From: UBA668 sp041918155
Lineage (GTDB): Bacteria > Actinomycetota > Acidimicrobiia > Acidimicrobiales > Ilumatobacteraceae
Direction: 5' to 3'
DNA: 64,000 nt
Assembly: GCA_041918155.1 (NCBI GenBank)
Contig: JAYRWH010000058.1
Coordinates: 1-64,000, forward strand
The notes beneath the pieces were generated by a model, which was not told the origin of the DNA, did no database searches, and saw nothing but the letters and a program-made list of their open reading frames with translations. Each line of letters begins with the position of its first letter. The stretch's first letter is position 1. Positions 8,827-17,796 of this stretch are shown piece after piece. The translations under genes were made by a program, and so were the position numbers.

Positions 8827-9057
8827 ATGGCTGATGCTCTCGACACCGACGCAATGATCGCCCGCTTCCGTGAGCGGGCACATGCCGTCAAGCAGCGCCC
8901 GTTGCCGCCCGTGGCCGGCGAGGAACGCTCACGGTTCATCCAGCAGGCCCAGGCCGATTTCCGCGACTTCGCCCTGATCGGCGACGCCGTGGCCACCATG
9001 GAAGACGGTTTCCTGGTTCTGCGTGTCGATCTGCGCCCCGCGGATCAGCGCAGCTGA
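8827..9057 (+). CDS. Small conserved-looking hypothetical protein
   Basis: This 76-residue soluble protein begins at ATG 8827 with MADALDTDAMIARFRERA, followed by a helical segment (RFIQQAQADFRDFALIGDA) and a C-terminal strand pair (ATMEDGFLVLRVDL). The composition is that of an ordinary coding region. No family was recognised. It lies 24 bases after the acidic-tail membrane protein gene and before the tRNA-Gly gene. Confidence 0.55.
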   Translation: MADALDTDAMIARFRERAHAVKQRPLPPVAGEERSRFIQQAQADFRDFALIGDAVATMEDGFLVLRVDLRPADQRS

Positions 9058-9121
9058 GCGGGGTTCTGCGCCAATGGCGTTGTCACCCATGGGGCCAGGT
9101 CGCTAGATTGCTCGGCGCATT

Positions 9122-9194
9122 GCGGACGTGGCTCAGCTGGTAGAGCATCACCTTGCCAAGGTGAGGGTCGCGAGTTCGAATCTCGTCGTCCGCT
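9122..9194 (+). tRNA. tRNA-Gly (anticodon GCC)
   Basis: The acceptor stem pairs GCGGACG with CGTCCGC. The D arm is GCTC/GAGC, the anticodon stem is TCACC/GGTGA with loop TTGCCAA (anticodon GCC, glycine), and the T arm has TTCGAAT. The discriminator is T and no CCA is encoded. It stands as a single tRNA gene. Confidence 0.95.
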
Positions 9195-9197
9195 CGA

Positions 9198-9237
9198 AAC
9201 GAACAGGGCCCGGCCGTCAGGTCGGGCCTTGTTCGTT
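9198..9237 (+). terminator. Hairpin terminator of the tRNA-Gly gene
   Basis: AACGAACAGGGCCCGGCC (9198-9215) is almost perfectly complementary to GGTCGGGCCTTGTTCGTT (9220-9237), leaving a 4-base loop. It begins four bases after the tRNA. It also sits before the stop of the convergent gene ending at 9253, so it may act on both strands. Confidence 0.75.
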
Positions 9238-9252
9238 GTTGCGCTCCGGACC

Positions 9253-9600
9253 TCAGTCCATCGGCGACTTGGGGGCCAGTTCGGCGTCGAGCTGCCAGAA
9301 GATCACGGGGCCGGGGGTGATGATCTCGCTCTTGGTGATGGTGTCGTTCGTCCACGCTTCGTGCAGGCGGGCCTGCACCCCGTGCACGTCGTCGCTGTCG
9401 ATCTCGTAGAGGGTGACGAACTGGCTCGGCGCGGCCTTGGCCGAGGCCAGGCCGGGCACTACCTGGTAGCGCACGGCCTTGGGCATGTCGCCGACGACGG
9501 CCATCGCGCCGGAGATGTGGTCGTCGTACCAGCGGCGGTAGTCGTCGATCCGGGAGGGGTCGGCGGGCTGTGTGAACACCATCATGATCGCCTTCGCCAT
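9253..9600 (-). CDS. Small dimeric alpha/beta-barrel (EthD-like) protein
   Basis: The 115-residue protein starts at ATG 9600 with a strong GGAGGATC ribosome site; in-frame upstream codons are not needed. The order strand (KAIMMVFTQPAD), helix (DDYRRWYDDHISGA), strand (AVRYQVV), then FVTLYEID and a second helix fits ferredoxin-like dimeric alpha/beta barrels such as EthD/DUF4286-type proteins. These are small cytoplasmic proteins, often in aromatic or steroid degradation, but no specific role is visible here. It is divergent from the cell-surface protein gene at 9735. Confidence 0.65.
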   Translation of the reverse strand: MAKAIMMVFTQPADPSRIDDYRRWYDDHISGAMAVVGDMPKAVRYQVVPGLASAKAAPSQFVTLYEIDSDDVHGVQARLHEAWTNDTITKSEIITPGPVIFWQLDAELAPKSPMD

Positions 9601-9734
9601 CGGATCCTCCAGGGTCGTCACGAACCGTGGACGGAGCGTATCGCCGGCCGGCACAACGACTCTGGCCTGGGCTTGGCACCAGGCGTATCGTCATCAGTGG
9701 ACGTCCGACGGGGAACACTCGAGGAGGATCCGTC

Positions 9735-11177
9735 ATGAGACTTCTTGCTGCGCTGAGCCTGGCGTTTGGCTCGCTGGTGCTCGTCCCTACTCTTGCTGCG
9801 GAGGCCTATGCGCCGCTGATCTCACCGATCCCGGGTTCGGGGCCGGTCGGCACCGAGGTCACGGTCATCGGCTCGGGCTTCCTGCATGGCGTGCCGGTGG
9901 AGATACACCGCGGGTCCAAGAGCGGGTCGCTACTCGGCACCGGCACCTCGTCCGGGGGTGGGCTGTTCGGTGTTCACATCACGATCCCTGCGGGCACGCC
10001 GCTCGGGCCGTTCACCATCTACGCCTGCGGTTCGTGCGCGAGCGAGTTCTTCGACGAGGCCGTCACGACGTTCACCGTCACCATCCCGGCCACGCACGCG
10101 ACGACGACCACCACCTCGACGACTTCCACCACCACGACGACGACTACCACCACCACGGTGCCGCCGCCGCCGGATGACGACGGCGACGACGGAACGGTCA
10201 CGCAGCCGCCGCCGCCCGCGACGGCGGTAGTGGGCGGCGCCGCGTGCGACATCCCGGACACGGCGATCATCGTCGACTTCGACAGCTGGAACCGGTCGCT
10301 CGGTGACAGCGAAGACCCCGCTGGCGCGCTCCAGCAGGCCGTGCTCGCCGATCGCCACCCGCTGTACCTGCGCCAATGGGATGCGTACGAGATCCGCTTC
10401 GATCCGCCCGATGCGGAGCACCCGAACGTGCTCCACGCGCCGCGCACGGATTCCATCGCTTTCGTCACCGACGACCCGGCCGGCGACCTCTGGACGACCT
10501 CGCCGCCCAACGTGCTGCGTCTCGTGGGCGACACGCACTGGGCGCTCCAGGCAGGTGCCGGGAGGTTGCAGAGCCAGCTCGACTACTTCGGCTTCGTGGT
10601 CGGCTTCGGGCACTTCCCCGACGGGTTCACGGTCCTGGAGGGCGAGAACAGCGTTGCCATGCGCGACGGCTGGGATCACTTCGACACCCCCGACGAGGTG
10701 GTGGTGGAACTGCGGATCGGCACCATGCCGTTGGAGTACGTGGACGGTCGTGTCGTCGAACAGGGCGCGTGGGAGACCGTGACCCTCACGCTCGGCCCCG
10801 GACCGCAGCCCGTGACCCACTGCATCATCGCCACGAACACGTTGGGTGATCTCGACCCGAAGACCGTGTACGTGGTCGACATCCTGGCCCGCACCGCCGA
10901 CGGCCAGCCGCTCGACATCGCGCTCGACATCGACGACATGTTCTACGGCTACCACGGTGTCGGGGTGCCGATGCCCGCCCTGGAGTTCGTCGACGAGCCG
11001 GCAACGGCCCGACCGGTCGCGACGAACGCTCCGGCAACGGTGGCTCCGGACTCCTCCGGTGGGTCAACCACGTGGGTCCCGATCGCCGTCGGCGTCGTCG
11101 TGCTACTGGGCGGGCTGACCGCGTGGGCTGTCCGCCGAGTACCGAGGAAGCCGGTCGATCCAGCGCCGACCAACTGA
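9735..11177 (+). CDS. Secreted, membrane-anchored protein with IPT/TIG-like domain and Thr-rich linker
   Basis: The 480-residue protein starts at ATG 9735 after GAGGAGGATC. It has a signal peptide (to about residue 22), an Ig-like IPT/TIG-type domain (about 28-115; PGSGPVGTEVTVIGSGF), and a Thr-rich and then Pro/Asp-rich linker (about 118-165). A large domain of unknown type (about 170-430) follows, then a C-terminal membrane helix (WVPIAVGVVVLLGG) with a basic tail. It is therefore probably anchored on the outer face of the cytoplasmic membrane. The middle domain includes IIVDFDSWNRS and LDIALDIDDMFYGYHG and was not recognised. It is monocistronic. Confidence 0.75.
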   Translation: MRLLAALSLAFGSLVLVPTLAAEAYAPLISPIPGSGPVGTEVTVIGSGFLHGVPVEIHRGSKSGSLLGTGTSSGGGLFGVHITIPAGTPLGPFTIYACGSCASEFFDEAVTTFTVTIPATHATTTTTSTTSTTTTTTTTTTVPPPPDDDGDDGTVTQPPPPATAVVGGAACDIPDTAIIVDFDSWNRSLGDSEDPAGALQQAVLADRHPLYLRQWDAYEIRFDPPDAEHPNVLHAPRTDSIAFVTDDPAGDLWTTSPPNVLRLVGDTHWALQAGAGRLQSQLDYFGFVVGFGHFPDGFTVLEGENSVAMRDGWDHFDTPDEVVVELRIGTMPLEYVDGRVVEQGAWETVTLTLGPGPQPVTHCIIATNTLGDLDPKTVYVVDILARTADGQPLDIALDIDDMFYGYHGVGVPMPALEFVDEPATARPVATNAPATVAPDSSGGSTTWVPIAVGVVVLLGGLTAWAVRRVPRKPVDPAPTN

Positions 11178-11227
11178 TCTCGGAGCGGAGGCGAAACAGG
11201 TTTGCACCTGCCAGCGCCTGGTGGACC

Positions 11228-13966
11228 TCAGGGAATAGCCATCCGCGTGGTGAGTCGGCCAAGCAGCTTCTCCGCATCGGCCGCCTCGAGCGGCCGCGAG
11301 AACAAGTAGCCCTGCGCGTAACCACACTTTTCGTCGACGAGCTGGTCGCGCTGCGCGCCGAGTTCGACACCCTCGGCAATCGTCTCCAGCTCGAGCGTGC
11401 GACCGAGGTCGAGCAGCCCGCGGACGATCGCGGGGACCTGCGCGCGATCGCTGATCGTGCCGATGAACGAACGATCGATCTTGAGGATGTCGACCGGGAA
11501 CTGACGCAAGTAGCTGAGCGACGAATATCCGGTGCCGAAGTCGTCGATCGCGAGCCGGACGCCGAGCTGGTTCAGCTCCTTGAGCCGGGTGGCGGCGACG
11601 GTCGTGTCGTGGATGAGCGACGTCTCGGTCATCTCGAGGACGAGTGATGCCGGTTCGATGCCTGATGCGAGGATCGCGTCACGGACGTGACTGACGAGAT
11701 GGGCTGACGCGATCTGGCGGGCAGACACGTTGACGGCCATCGAGAGATTCCTGTGTTGCGGGTGTGCGCTGTGCCAACGTGCCACCGTGGCGCTTGCCTC
11801 GTTGAGCACCCACCTTCCGATCGGGACGATCATCCCCGTCTCCTCGGCGATGGAGATGAACCGATCCGGCTCGATGAGGCCGAGGGTCGGGTGATTCCAG
11901 CGCAGGAGCGCTTCGAAGCCGACGATCTCCTCCGTCTCCAGCCGGACGACCGGCTGGTAGACGAGCATGAACTGTCCAGCGGCGAGGGCGCCGATGAGGT
12001 CGTTCTCCAACACCAGCCGCTCGACCGCCGCGGCGCGCATCTCGGGATCGTAGATCACCCACCGCGCCTTCCCGGCGGCCTTCGCGCGATACATGGCGAC
12101 GTCGGCATCACGGAGCAGCGATGTCGCAGTCGACTCCACGTCACTGGCCGCGATTCCGAAGCTGGCCGACATCGTGACGGCTTGGCTGCCGAGCTCGATC
12201 GGTGATGCGAGCGATTGCAGGATCCGCTCGGCAACACCCTCGGACTCTTCGATCGGGTTCGCGCTCTGTTCGATGAGAATGGCGAATTCGTCCCCGCCGA
12301 GCCGAGCGACGGTGTCCGAGCTGCGGATTGCCTGGTTGAGGCGACCGGCGACCTCCCTGAGGAGCACATCGCCGGCTCCGTGGCCGAGGCTGTCATTGAC
12401 GGTCTTGAACCCGTCGAGGTCGAGGAAGACGACGCCGACGTTGAGTCCCGTGCGGGCATTTCGGCGCAACGCGTGCTCCACCCGGTTGCTGAAGAGGGCC
12501 CGGTTGGCGAGGTCGGTGAGCCCGTCGTGGAACGCCTGATGCTGCAGCTCCGCCTGGGCGCGCATGCGTTCGCTGATGTCGTGCAGGTTCACCACGATCC
12601 CGCCGACGTCGGGATCGTCGCTGAGGTCGACAAGCCGGGCACCGAGCCACAGGTCGTATCCATCTGCGTGCTGGAGGCGCAGCTCCTGCTCGAACATCTG
12701 ACCCTTGCTCGTCCGGCAGCGCTCGAACACGGCGCGGGCGTCGCCGCGTTCTGTGGGAACGAGGAGCCCGAGGAAGCTCTCGCCGATCGTCGTCGAGCCG
12801 GCGCGCCCGAGCAACGCTGACAACCGGGGAGCGTCCTTCAGTATGGCGCCGGTGGCATCGAGCAGCACCGAGGCGTCGGCAGAGTTGACCGCAACTGCGC
12901 TCGCGTAGCGCTCCTGCGTCTGCAGTGCGGACTGTGCGAGGGCTTCGGCGCGCAGGATCCTGGTGCCCCGGGTGAAGGCCAGCGCAACGAGCATCACGGT
13001 CACGGCGTAGGTGAGATATGGATTCGCTGGATCGTGCCGCATATGCCCGACGACCGCGACTGCACCGGGAGCCAGCAGCGGCACGATCGCGACGGCGAGG
13101 CCGCCCCGCTGAGCCGCCCCGGTGTGTCCTGCCTCGGGGATGCCGTCGACGACGCGTGGGTCTCGGGCCGCTCGCGGGTGCCAGCTGACCATAGCGAGTT
13201 GCATGCTGCCCAGGATCCACCCGACGCTCATCCAGTCCTCGAACGCGCCATAGCCGGCGAAGACGCTGTAACCGAAGTCCGACAGCAGCCAGCAGGTCGT
13301 GCCCCCGGCAATGAGGAGGGCGCTCATGCCCTGCATCCGGCCCGCGAGCCGGGCGCGAACCAGAAGGGCCAGGAGGGCCGCATCGAGGGTGGGATACAAC
13401 AGGTACACCAGCCGTTCCCGGATCGGCAGGGTGGTGTCGGTGGCGATCGTGTCGAATGCCAGCTCCCACTGGACCAGGAGCGCGACGAGGAAGACGACGG
13501 TCATGTCCACCATGCCGTCGCGGTCGATGTGCTGACCTCCCTCCGACGCGCGCAGCAGTGCGGCGCCGAGTGCAACGTACGACCCGACCCACAAGAAGTC
13601 GGCCGCAGAGATTTCCGGGGCGCTGCCGCGGGACCAGGCGACCACCTGCCACAGGACATCGGCAGCGGCCGATACAGAGACGCACACTGCGACGAGGAGG
13701 GCGACGGTCTCGAAGCGATTGCGCCGAGCACCCAGCCAGGCGACGATCGCCGCCGTGCCGAGTGCGGCGAGGTATGTCACCTCGGAGGCGACACCTGCTG
13801 GGGCGGCCACGTAGGCAGCGATCGGTACGCCGATCACGATCAGCGCGACGAGCAAGCGCCTCTGTCGTCGGTCTCCGACGGTGGCAGCGACGGCCGCCGG
13901 GGCGGTTCTGTCCACCAGGTGCGTGTGGCTTTCCACTCCTGTTTCATCGGCCGATCCATCCTTCAC
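11228..13966 (-). CDS. Membrane-bound PAS-GGDEF-EAL cyclic-di-GMP signalling protein
   Basis: The 912-residue protein has a membrane-spanning N-terminus (about 8-9 helices, residues 38-335), a PAS-like sensor (about 350-470; ISERMRAQAEL linker), a GGDEF domain with intact GGDEF at 557-561, and an EAL domain with EALLRW at 685-690 plus KIDRSF and DDFGTGYSSL. It could both make and break cyclic-di-GMP; which activity dominates cannot be judged. The start used is 13966 (MKDGSADETG). It is monocistronic and follows the lipoprotein peptidase gene, 57 bases downstream of that gene's stop. Confidence 0.92.
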   Translation of the reverse strand: MKDGSADETGVESHTHLVDRTAPAAVAATVGDRRQRRLLVALIVIGVPIAAYVAAPAGVASEVTYLAALGTAAIVAWLGARRNRFETVALLVAVCVSVSAAADVLWQVVAWSRGSAPEISAADFLWVGSYVALGAALLRASEGGQHIDRDGMVDMTVVFLVALLVQWELAFDTIATDTTLPIRERLVYLLYPTLDAALLALLVRARLAGRMQGMSALLIAGGTTCWLLSDFGYSVFAGYGAFEDWMSVGWILGSMQLAMVSWHPRAARDPRVVDGIPEAGHTGAAQRGGLAVAIVPLLAPGAVAVVGHMRHDPANPYLTYAVTVMLVALAFTRGTRILRAEALAQSALQTQERYASAVAVNSADASVLLDATGAILKDAPRLSALLGRAGSTTIGESFLGLLVPTERGDARAVFERCRTSKGQMFEQELRLQHADGYDLWLGARLVDLSDDPDVGGIVVNLHDISERMRAQAELQHQAFHDGLTDLANRALFSNRVEHALRRNARTGLNVGVVFLDLDGFKTVNDSLGHGAGDVLLREVAGRLNQAIRSSDTVARLGGDEFAILIEQSANPIEESEGVAERILQSLASPIELGSQAVTMSASFGIAASDVESTATSLLRDADVAMYRAKAAGKARWVIYDPEMRAAAVERLVLENDLIGALAAGQFMLVYQPVVRLETEEIVGFEALLRWNHPTLGLIEPDRFISIAEETGMIVPIGRWVLNEASATVARWHSAHPQHRNLSMAVNVSARQIASAHLVSHVRDAILASGIEPASLVLEMTETSLIHDTTVAATRLKELNQLGVRLAIDDFGTGYSSLSYLRQFPVDILKIDRSFIGTISDRAQVPAIVRGLLDLGRTLELETIAEGVELGAQRDQLVDEKCGYAQGYLFSRPLEAADAEKLLGRLTTRMAIP

Positions 13967-14023
13967 CCTGAGGCGAAGTTCAAGAATCTGTCAGCGGATA
14001 CTCTTCGTGGCGTCTCGGCGACC

Positions 14024-16393
14024 TCAGATCGCGCCCATGGCGATGCCCAGCAGCTCGGTGAGCGCGGTGTACTGAGTGCTGTTCGGCGCGACGTCGACGA
14101 AGGGAACGATGGCGATGGTGGCCAGCGATGTGCCGGCAGCGACGAGCAGGACCGACGGTTCGAGGTTGAACTGGGGGTTGGCGGCGGTGATCTCACCAAC
14201 CGCCCACTCGCCGATTCCGGCGATGGGTGCGACCGTGATGCCGACACTGGTGAGATCGCCGGTGAACGTGTCCTGGGGCATGGGGGCGAACACCTCCACC
14301 ACCAACGCCCCCGGATAGGTGCACTGGATGACATTGCTCCCCGTCGCTTCGGCCGCGGTGGGCTCGGTGGCCGCGGGGAATCGGGACTTGATCTCGGCGA
14401 AGGGAATCAGCGCGCACGGGTCGAGCGAGGGCATCTCGCCGACGCTTCCGGTACCTCCACCATTGCCTCCACCGGCGTCAGTGGTCGGGGTGAGCTCGGA
14501 CGCCTCGGGGGGAATCACCGCCTCGTTGCTGACGCGGCGGAACTCGATCGAGGTGTTGAGCAGCAAGGTGTTGCCGCCGCAGGTGAACTTCGCGCTGGTG
14601 TTCACCGCCGCGAACTGCATGGAGTCGGCTCCCGGACCGGTCTCGAACCAGCCCTGCCCGAAGTCGATGTAGGTGGTCATCGCGAACGATCCGGCCGCGG
14701 ACACGACTCGCGCCGATCCGCCCGCCGGCTCCAGGAAGAAGTGGCTCGCGCCGCTGATGTCGACCTTGAGGGGGAGCAGATCGGGGCCGGCGGTGGTGCC
14801 CGCCGGTACCACGCCGATCAGGTCGTCGGCAGTCGACCAGTCGATGTAGCCCTCGCCCTCCTTGGTGATCACCAGCGCCGCGCCGCGACCGCCGGCGATG
14901 ACACGCGGTGCATGCCAGATGCTGCTCATCCACGTACCCACCTCGCAGCGCTCGCCCTTGCAGTAGCGGTCGAGCGTCCAGCCGATGGCGACGACGTGCG
15001 AGCCCGACACATCACCGGTGGGGGCCAGTCGCACCACGCCCGGCGCCATCTCGGTGAAGTCGGTGCCGGCCAGCGGCGATCCCTCGGGGCAGACGCACGA
15101 CTCCGTGGTGCAGAACGCGGTGCCGTGCAGTTCGGTGAGCGCTGTCGTCGTGCCGTCGGTGAGGCGAGCGAGCCCGGCGCCGGGCGACTCGAGTGTGACG
15201 ACCTCGGCCTGCACGTTCACATCGATGAAGTAGACGCTGTACGGCGGCGCATCGAGGGTCGTGCTCGAGTTGTTGATGACGAGCTCCGAGTCGACCTTCG
15301 GCTTCTCGGCGGTGATACCCGGCCCGGCCTGATCCCACAACGGCGAATCGCCCGCATCGCGGAAGTAGCCAGCGGCCCAACTGTTCACCAGATCCGGTGG
15401 GCCGGTGCCGATGAGCGCCTGATACGCCGCGGCCGATCCTGCATTGGAAGCAGTGATGGCCGCGTCGAGCGTGCTCCACACGTCGACGCCATTGTCATTG
15501 ACGTGGGCGTAGAACCCGATCGCGTCGTAAGCGCGGCTGAACAGCAACCGCCATGCGTGCGTCATCCACATGCCCCACGTGTTCTTGGAGAGCTGCGACC
15601 CACCGGAGATCGACTCGCCCACCCACTCGGCCATCCCTTCCACGATCCAGGGTGGTCGCTTGATCGACTGTGCGAGCGTCCCGAGCGTGCCCTCGAAGCA
15701 ATGGAACACTTCGTGCGCGGCGAGCGCGACGAGCGCACTGCCGGTCTGGGCCAGTCCCTCCGGGGCGAAGATGATGGTGCAGCTGACCATCGGCCCGCTG
15801 AACCCGCCAGTGGAGTCGCGTCCTACGGTCAGTGCCATCGCGTTGTCGGCGTCGGCCGCACTGGTGCCGGCCTTGACGGTGATCGGCACACCCAGCTCGC
15901 GCCCGAGCAGCGTCTCGATGTTCACCACCATGTCCTGCACCAGAGCGACGGGAGCTTCGGCCGTCGGGCGACGGGTGAATCCGCCGCCGCCGATGTCGGT
16001 GCCTTCGACGTCGTCCCAGGCGGCGATGGTGTCGTCGAGTGCTTGCCGCTGCGCCGCACCGAGTTCGTCCCGGTGCGCGAGCAGCCACCGCAGCGGACCG
16101 CTGCCCGAGCCGGAGTACCCGGAGGGGAGATCTGTCGGTGTCGCCCCGTCGATCGGGTGGAAGGCGGTGGAGAACGCGTCGACCGCCGTCTGCACGGACG
16201 GTGTGTCCGTCAACGAGGCGAGCACCTGCTCCCACGCGGTGGTCGGCTCGGGCTCGGTGGTGGTGGCCGCCACTGTGCTCGTCGGCGAGCCCGCGGGCGA
16301 AGTGCTGCCGGTGCTGCTGCCGTTCCCCGAACTGCACGCCACCAGCAGCACCACGGTCGCGACCCGGAGGGTCGTGGCTACAGCGCGAGCCAT
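14024..16393 (-). CDS. Lipoprotein with HExxH putative metallopeptidase domain
   Basis: This 789-residue protein has a type II signal peptide ending in a LVAC lipobox (C20) and a Ser/Thr-rich spacer. It then carries HEVFH (227-231) followed by WIVEGMAEW, with E252 placed as the third zinc ligand in gluzincin-type peptidases (HExxH plus downstream E). The middle and C-terminal regions (about 300-789) are beta-rich and include several paired cysteines; no family was recognised there. It is probably anchored outside the membrane. The substrate is unknown. It stands alone upstream of the GGDEF/EAL gene. Confidence 0.75.
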   Translation of the reverse strand: MARAVATTLRVATVVLLVACSSGNGSSTGSTSPAGSPTSTVAATTTEPEPTTAWEQVLASLTDTPSVQTAVDAFSTAFHPIDGATPTDLPSGYSGSGSGPLRWLLAHRDELGAAQRQALDDTIAAWDDVEGTDIGGGGFTRRPTAEAPVALVQDMVVNIETLLGRELGVPITVKAGTSAADADNAMALTVGRDSTGGFSGPMVSCTIIFAPEGLAQTGSALVALAAHEVFHCFEGTLGTLAQSIKRPPWIVEGMAEWVGESISGGSQLSKNTWGMWMTHAWRLLFSRAYDAIGFYAHVNDNGVDVWSTLDAAITASNAGSAAAYQALIGTGPPDLVNSWAAGYFRDAGDSPLWDQAGPGITAEKPKVDSELVINNSSTTLDAPPYSVYFIDVNVQAEVVTLESPGAGLARLTDGTTTALTELHGTAFCTTESCVCPEGSPLAGTDFTEMAPGVVRLAPTGDVSGSHVVAIGWTLDRYCKGERCEVGTWMSSIWHAPRVIAGGRGAALVITKEGEGYIDWSTADDLIGVVPAGTTAGPDLLPLKVDISGASHFFLEPAGGSARVVSAAGSFAMTTYIDFGQGWFETGPGADSMQFAAVNTSAKFTCGGNTLLLNTSIEFRRVSNEAVIPPEASELTPTTDAGGGNGGGTGSVGEMPSLDPCALIPFAEIKSRFPAATEPTAAEATGSNVIQCTYPGALVVEVFAPMPQDTFTGDLTSVGITVAPIAGIGEWAVGEITAANPQFNLEPSVLLVAAGTSLATIAIVPFVDVAPNSTQYTALTELLGIAMGAI

Positions 16394-16526
16394 GAGTGGA
16401 GGGTAGTCGTGATCGCCGGGGCGGACAATGGCCCCTGGGCGCCGCGTTCAGCGCCGACGTTTGGCGCTCAGCGGCGGAGGGTATCCATTGCCCCAGAGAC
16501 CGTCGGATCGGAAAGGCCCACTCCCC

Positions 16527-16994
16527 ATGTCGCCCACGAACCGCCCCGAGTCGCGCGAGCCGGTCTCCACCGACCCGGTCGTCCGTCGCCGGTTCCCTCG
16601 TCGGGTTTCAGTGCCGCGCCACGCACCGGCGTGGAAGGACCGGCAGTGGAGCAGCCGGGTGCTGCACCGCCTGGGCGAAGCCATGGCGCATGCCGCTACC
16701 GGCGTCTGGGCCGCGCACTTCGTGATCTTCTGGGCCCTCCTTGGCCTCGCGGCCGGCTTCCCCGGGTGGTGGTCAACGTCGCTGTACTCCGCCACGTCGT
16801 CGGTGACGTTCGTGATGGTGTTCGTCATCCAGCACACTCAAGCGCGCCAGACCGCGGCGACGCAGCGCAAGCTCGACGAGTTGATCCGCGCCACGGTGCG
16901 GGCCGACGACAGCTTGATCGCCGTGGAGGAGGCGCCCGACGGCCACCTCCACCAGCTCACCGAGACCACCATCGCTGAGCGCGAGTGGGCGTGA
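16527..16994 (+). CDS. Low-affinity iron permease-family membrane protein, copy 1
   Basis: The 155-residue protein has two membrane helices and the conserved tail FVIQHTQARQTAATQRKLDE with DDSLIAVEEAPDG, diagnostic of the low-affinity iron permease family (PF04120-like). The bacterial members are short and their transport function is unproven. ATG 16527 was chosen over upstream in-frame codons because the residues before it look non-coding. A very similar second copy lies at 20350-20778. Confidence 0.82.
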   Translation: MSPTNRPESREPVSTDPVVRRRFPRRVSVPRHAPAWKDRQWSSRVLHRLGEAMAHAATGVWAAHFVIFWALLGLAAGFPGWWSTSLYSATSSVTFVMVFVIQHTQARQTAATQRKLDELIRATVRADDSLIAVEEAPDGHLHQLTETTIAEREWA

Positions 16995-17126
16995 CCCCAG
17001 CGACAGGGCCCGCGGCCACAGTGGCAGCAACCACCGCTAACCTGAGATTCCGATCGATGGAGCCACATGCTCGTCCCGCCCCTTGGGGTTCACGAGCGGC
17101 TCTGTACGAACAAGGGAGCACAGCTC

Positions 17127-17795
17127 ATGGCATCTACCCGATCCAGTGGCGGCGGTCGAATCCGCTCGTTCATGGTCGGCCTGGCAGCGCTCATCGGTGT
17201 GGGTGCCGTCGCTCTCTTGGTGCTCGGCCAGTTCTTCAGCCTCCCGTTCTCCACGACGACCCGCGATCATTCGGCGCCGCCCGTGCTGCTCGAACTGCGC
17301 AACCTGGCCGATTTCCACGCCGCTCAAGGGCAGTTCGAAGTGACCATCGACCAGGAGCGCGACGTTGCCTGGATGCCGTCGTTCATCGCCGGCGAGCGCG
17401 TGCAGTACATCGCCGTCGGTACCGTCGATGGCATCGTCGACTTCTCTGGCATGAGCGCGACCGCCGTCCAGGTCAGCGACGACGGCCGTTCGGTCGTGAT
17501 CAGCCTGCGCGCGCCGTACCTGGCCGAACCGGTGATCGACACCGAGCTCAGCCACGTGATGAACCGCGACCGGGGGCTGGTGAACCGGGTCGCAGGGATC
17601 TTCACCGACGACCCCACCAGCGAACATGGTCTCGTGCTTCTCGCCGAGGACAAGATCGCGGCCGCGGCGCAGAGCACTGACTTGCTCACCCGCACCGAGG
17701 CCAACACGCGGTCGATGCTCACTGTGATGCTCCGCTCGCTCGGCTTCGAGCACGTGGAGGTGCGATTCGAGGCCGCCTGGGCGCACAGCGTTTAG
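17127..17795 (+). CDS. DUF4230 domain protein, membrane-anchored
   Basis: The 222-residue protein starts at ATG 17127 after AAGGGAG. It has one N-terminal membrane helix (about residues 15-40) and then a DUF4230 domain (VLLELRNLADFHAAQGQFE through the C-terminus), with most of the mass outside the membrane. DUF4230 proteins are widespread in actinobacteria with no known activity. It ends one base before the stop of the convergent flavoprotein gene. Confidence 0.8.
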   Translation: MASTRSSGGGRIRSFMVGLAALIGVGAVALLVLGQFFSLPFSTTTRDHSAPPVLLELRNLADFHAAQGQFEVTIDQERDVAWMPSFIAGERVQYIAVGTVDGIVDFSGMSATAVQVSDDGRSVVISLRAPYLAEPVIDTELSHVMNRDRGLVNRVAGIFTDDPTSEHGLVLLAEDKIAAAAQSTDLLTRTEANTRSMLTVMLRSLGFEHVEVRFEAAWAHSV

Positions 17796-17796
17796 G

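Noticed and set aside
10100..10160. ACC/ACG-rich short repeats
   Set aside because: They encode the Thr-rich linker of the surface protein and are not a CRISPR or independent repeat element.
13034..16978. Very long + strand open frame (over 1300 codons)
   Set aside because: It lies antisense to the GGDEF/EAL and lipoprotein genes, is rich in Arg/Gly/His and shows no domain; GC-rich antisense frames stay open by chance.
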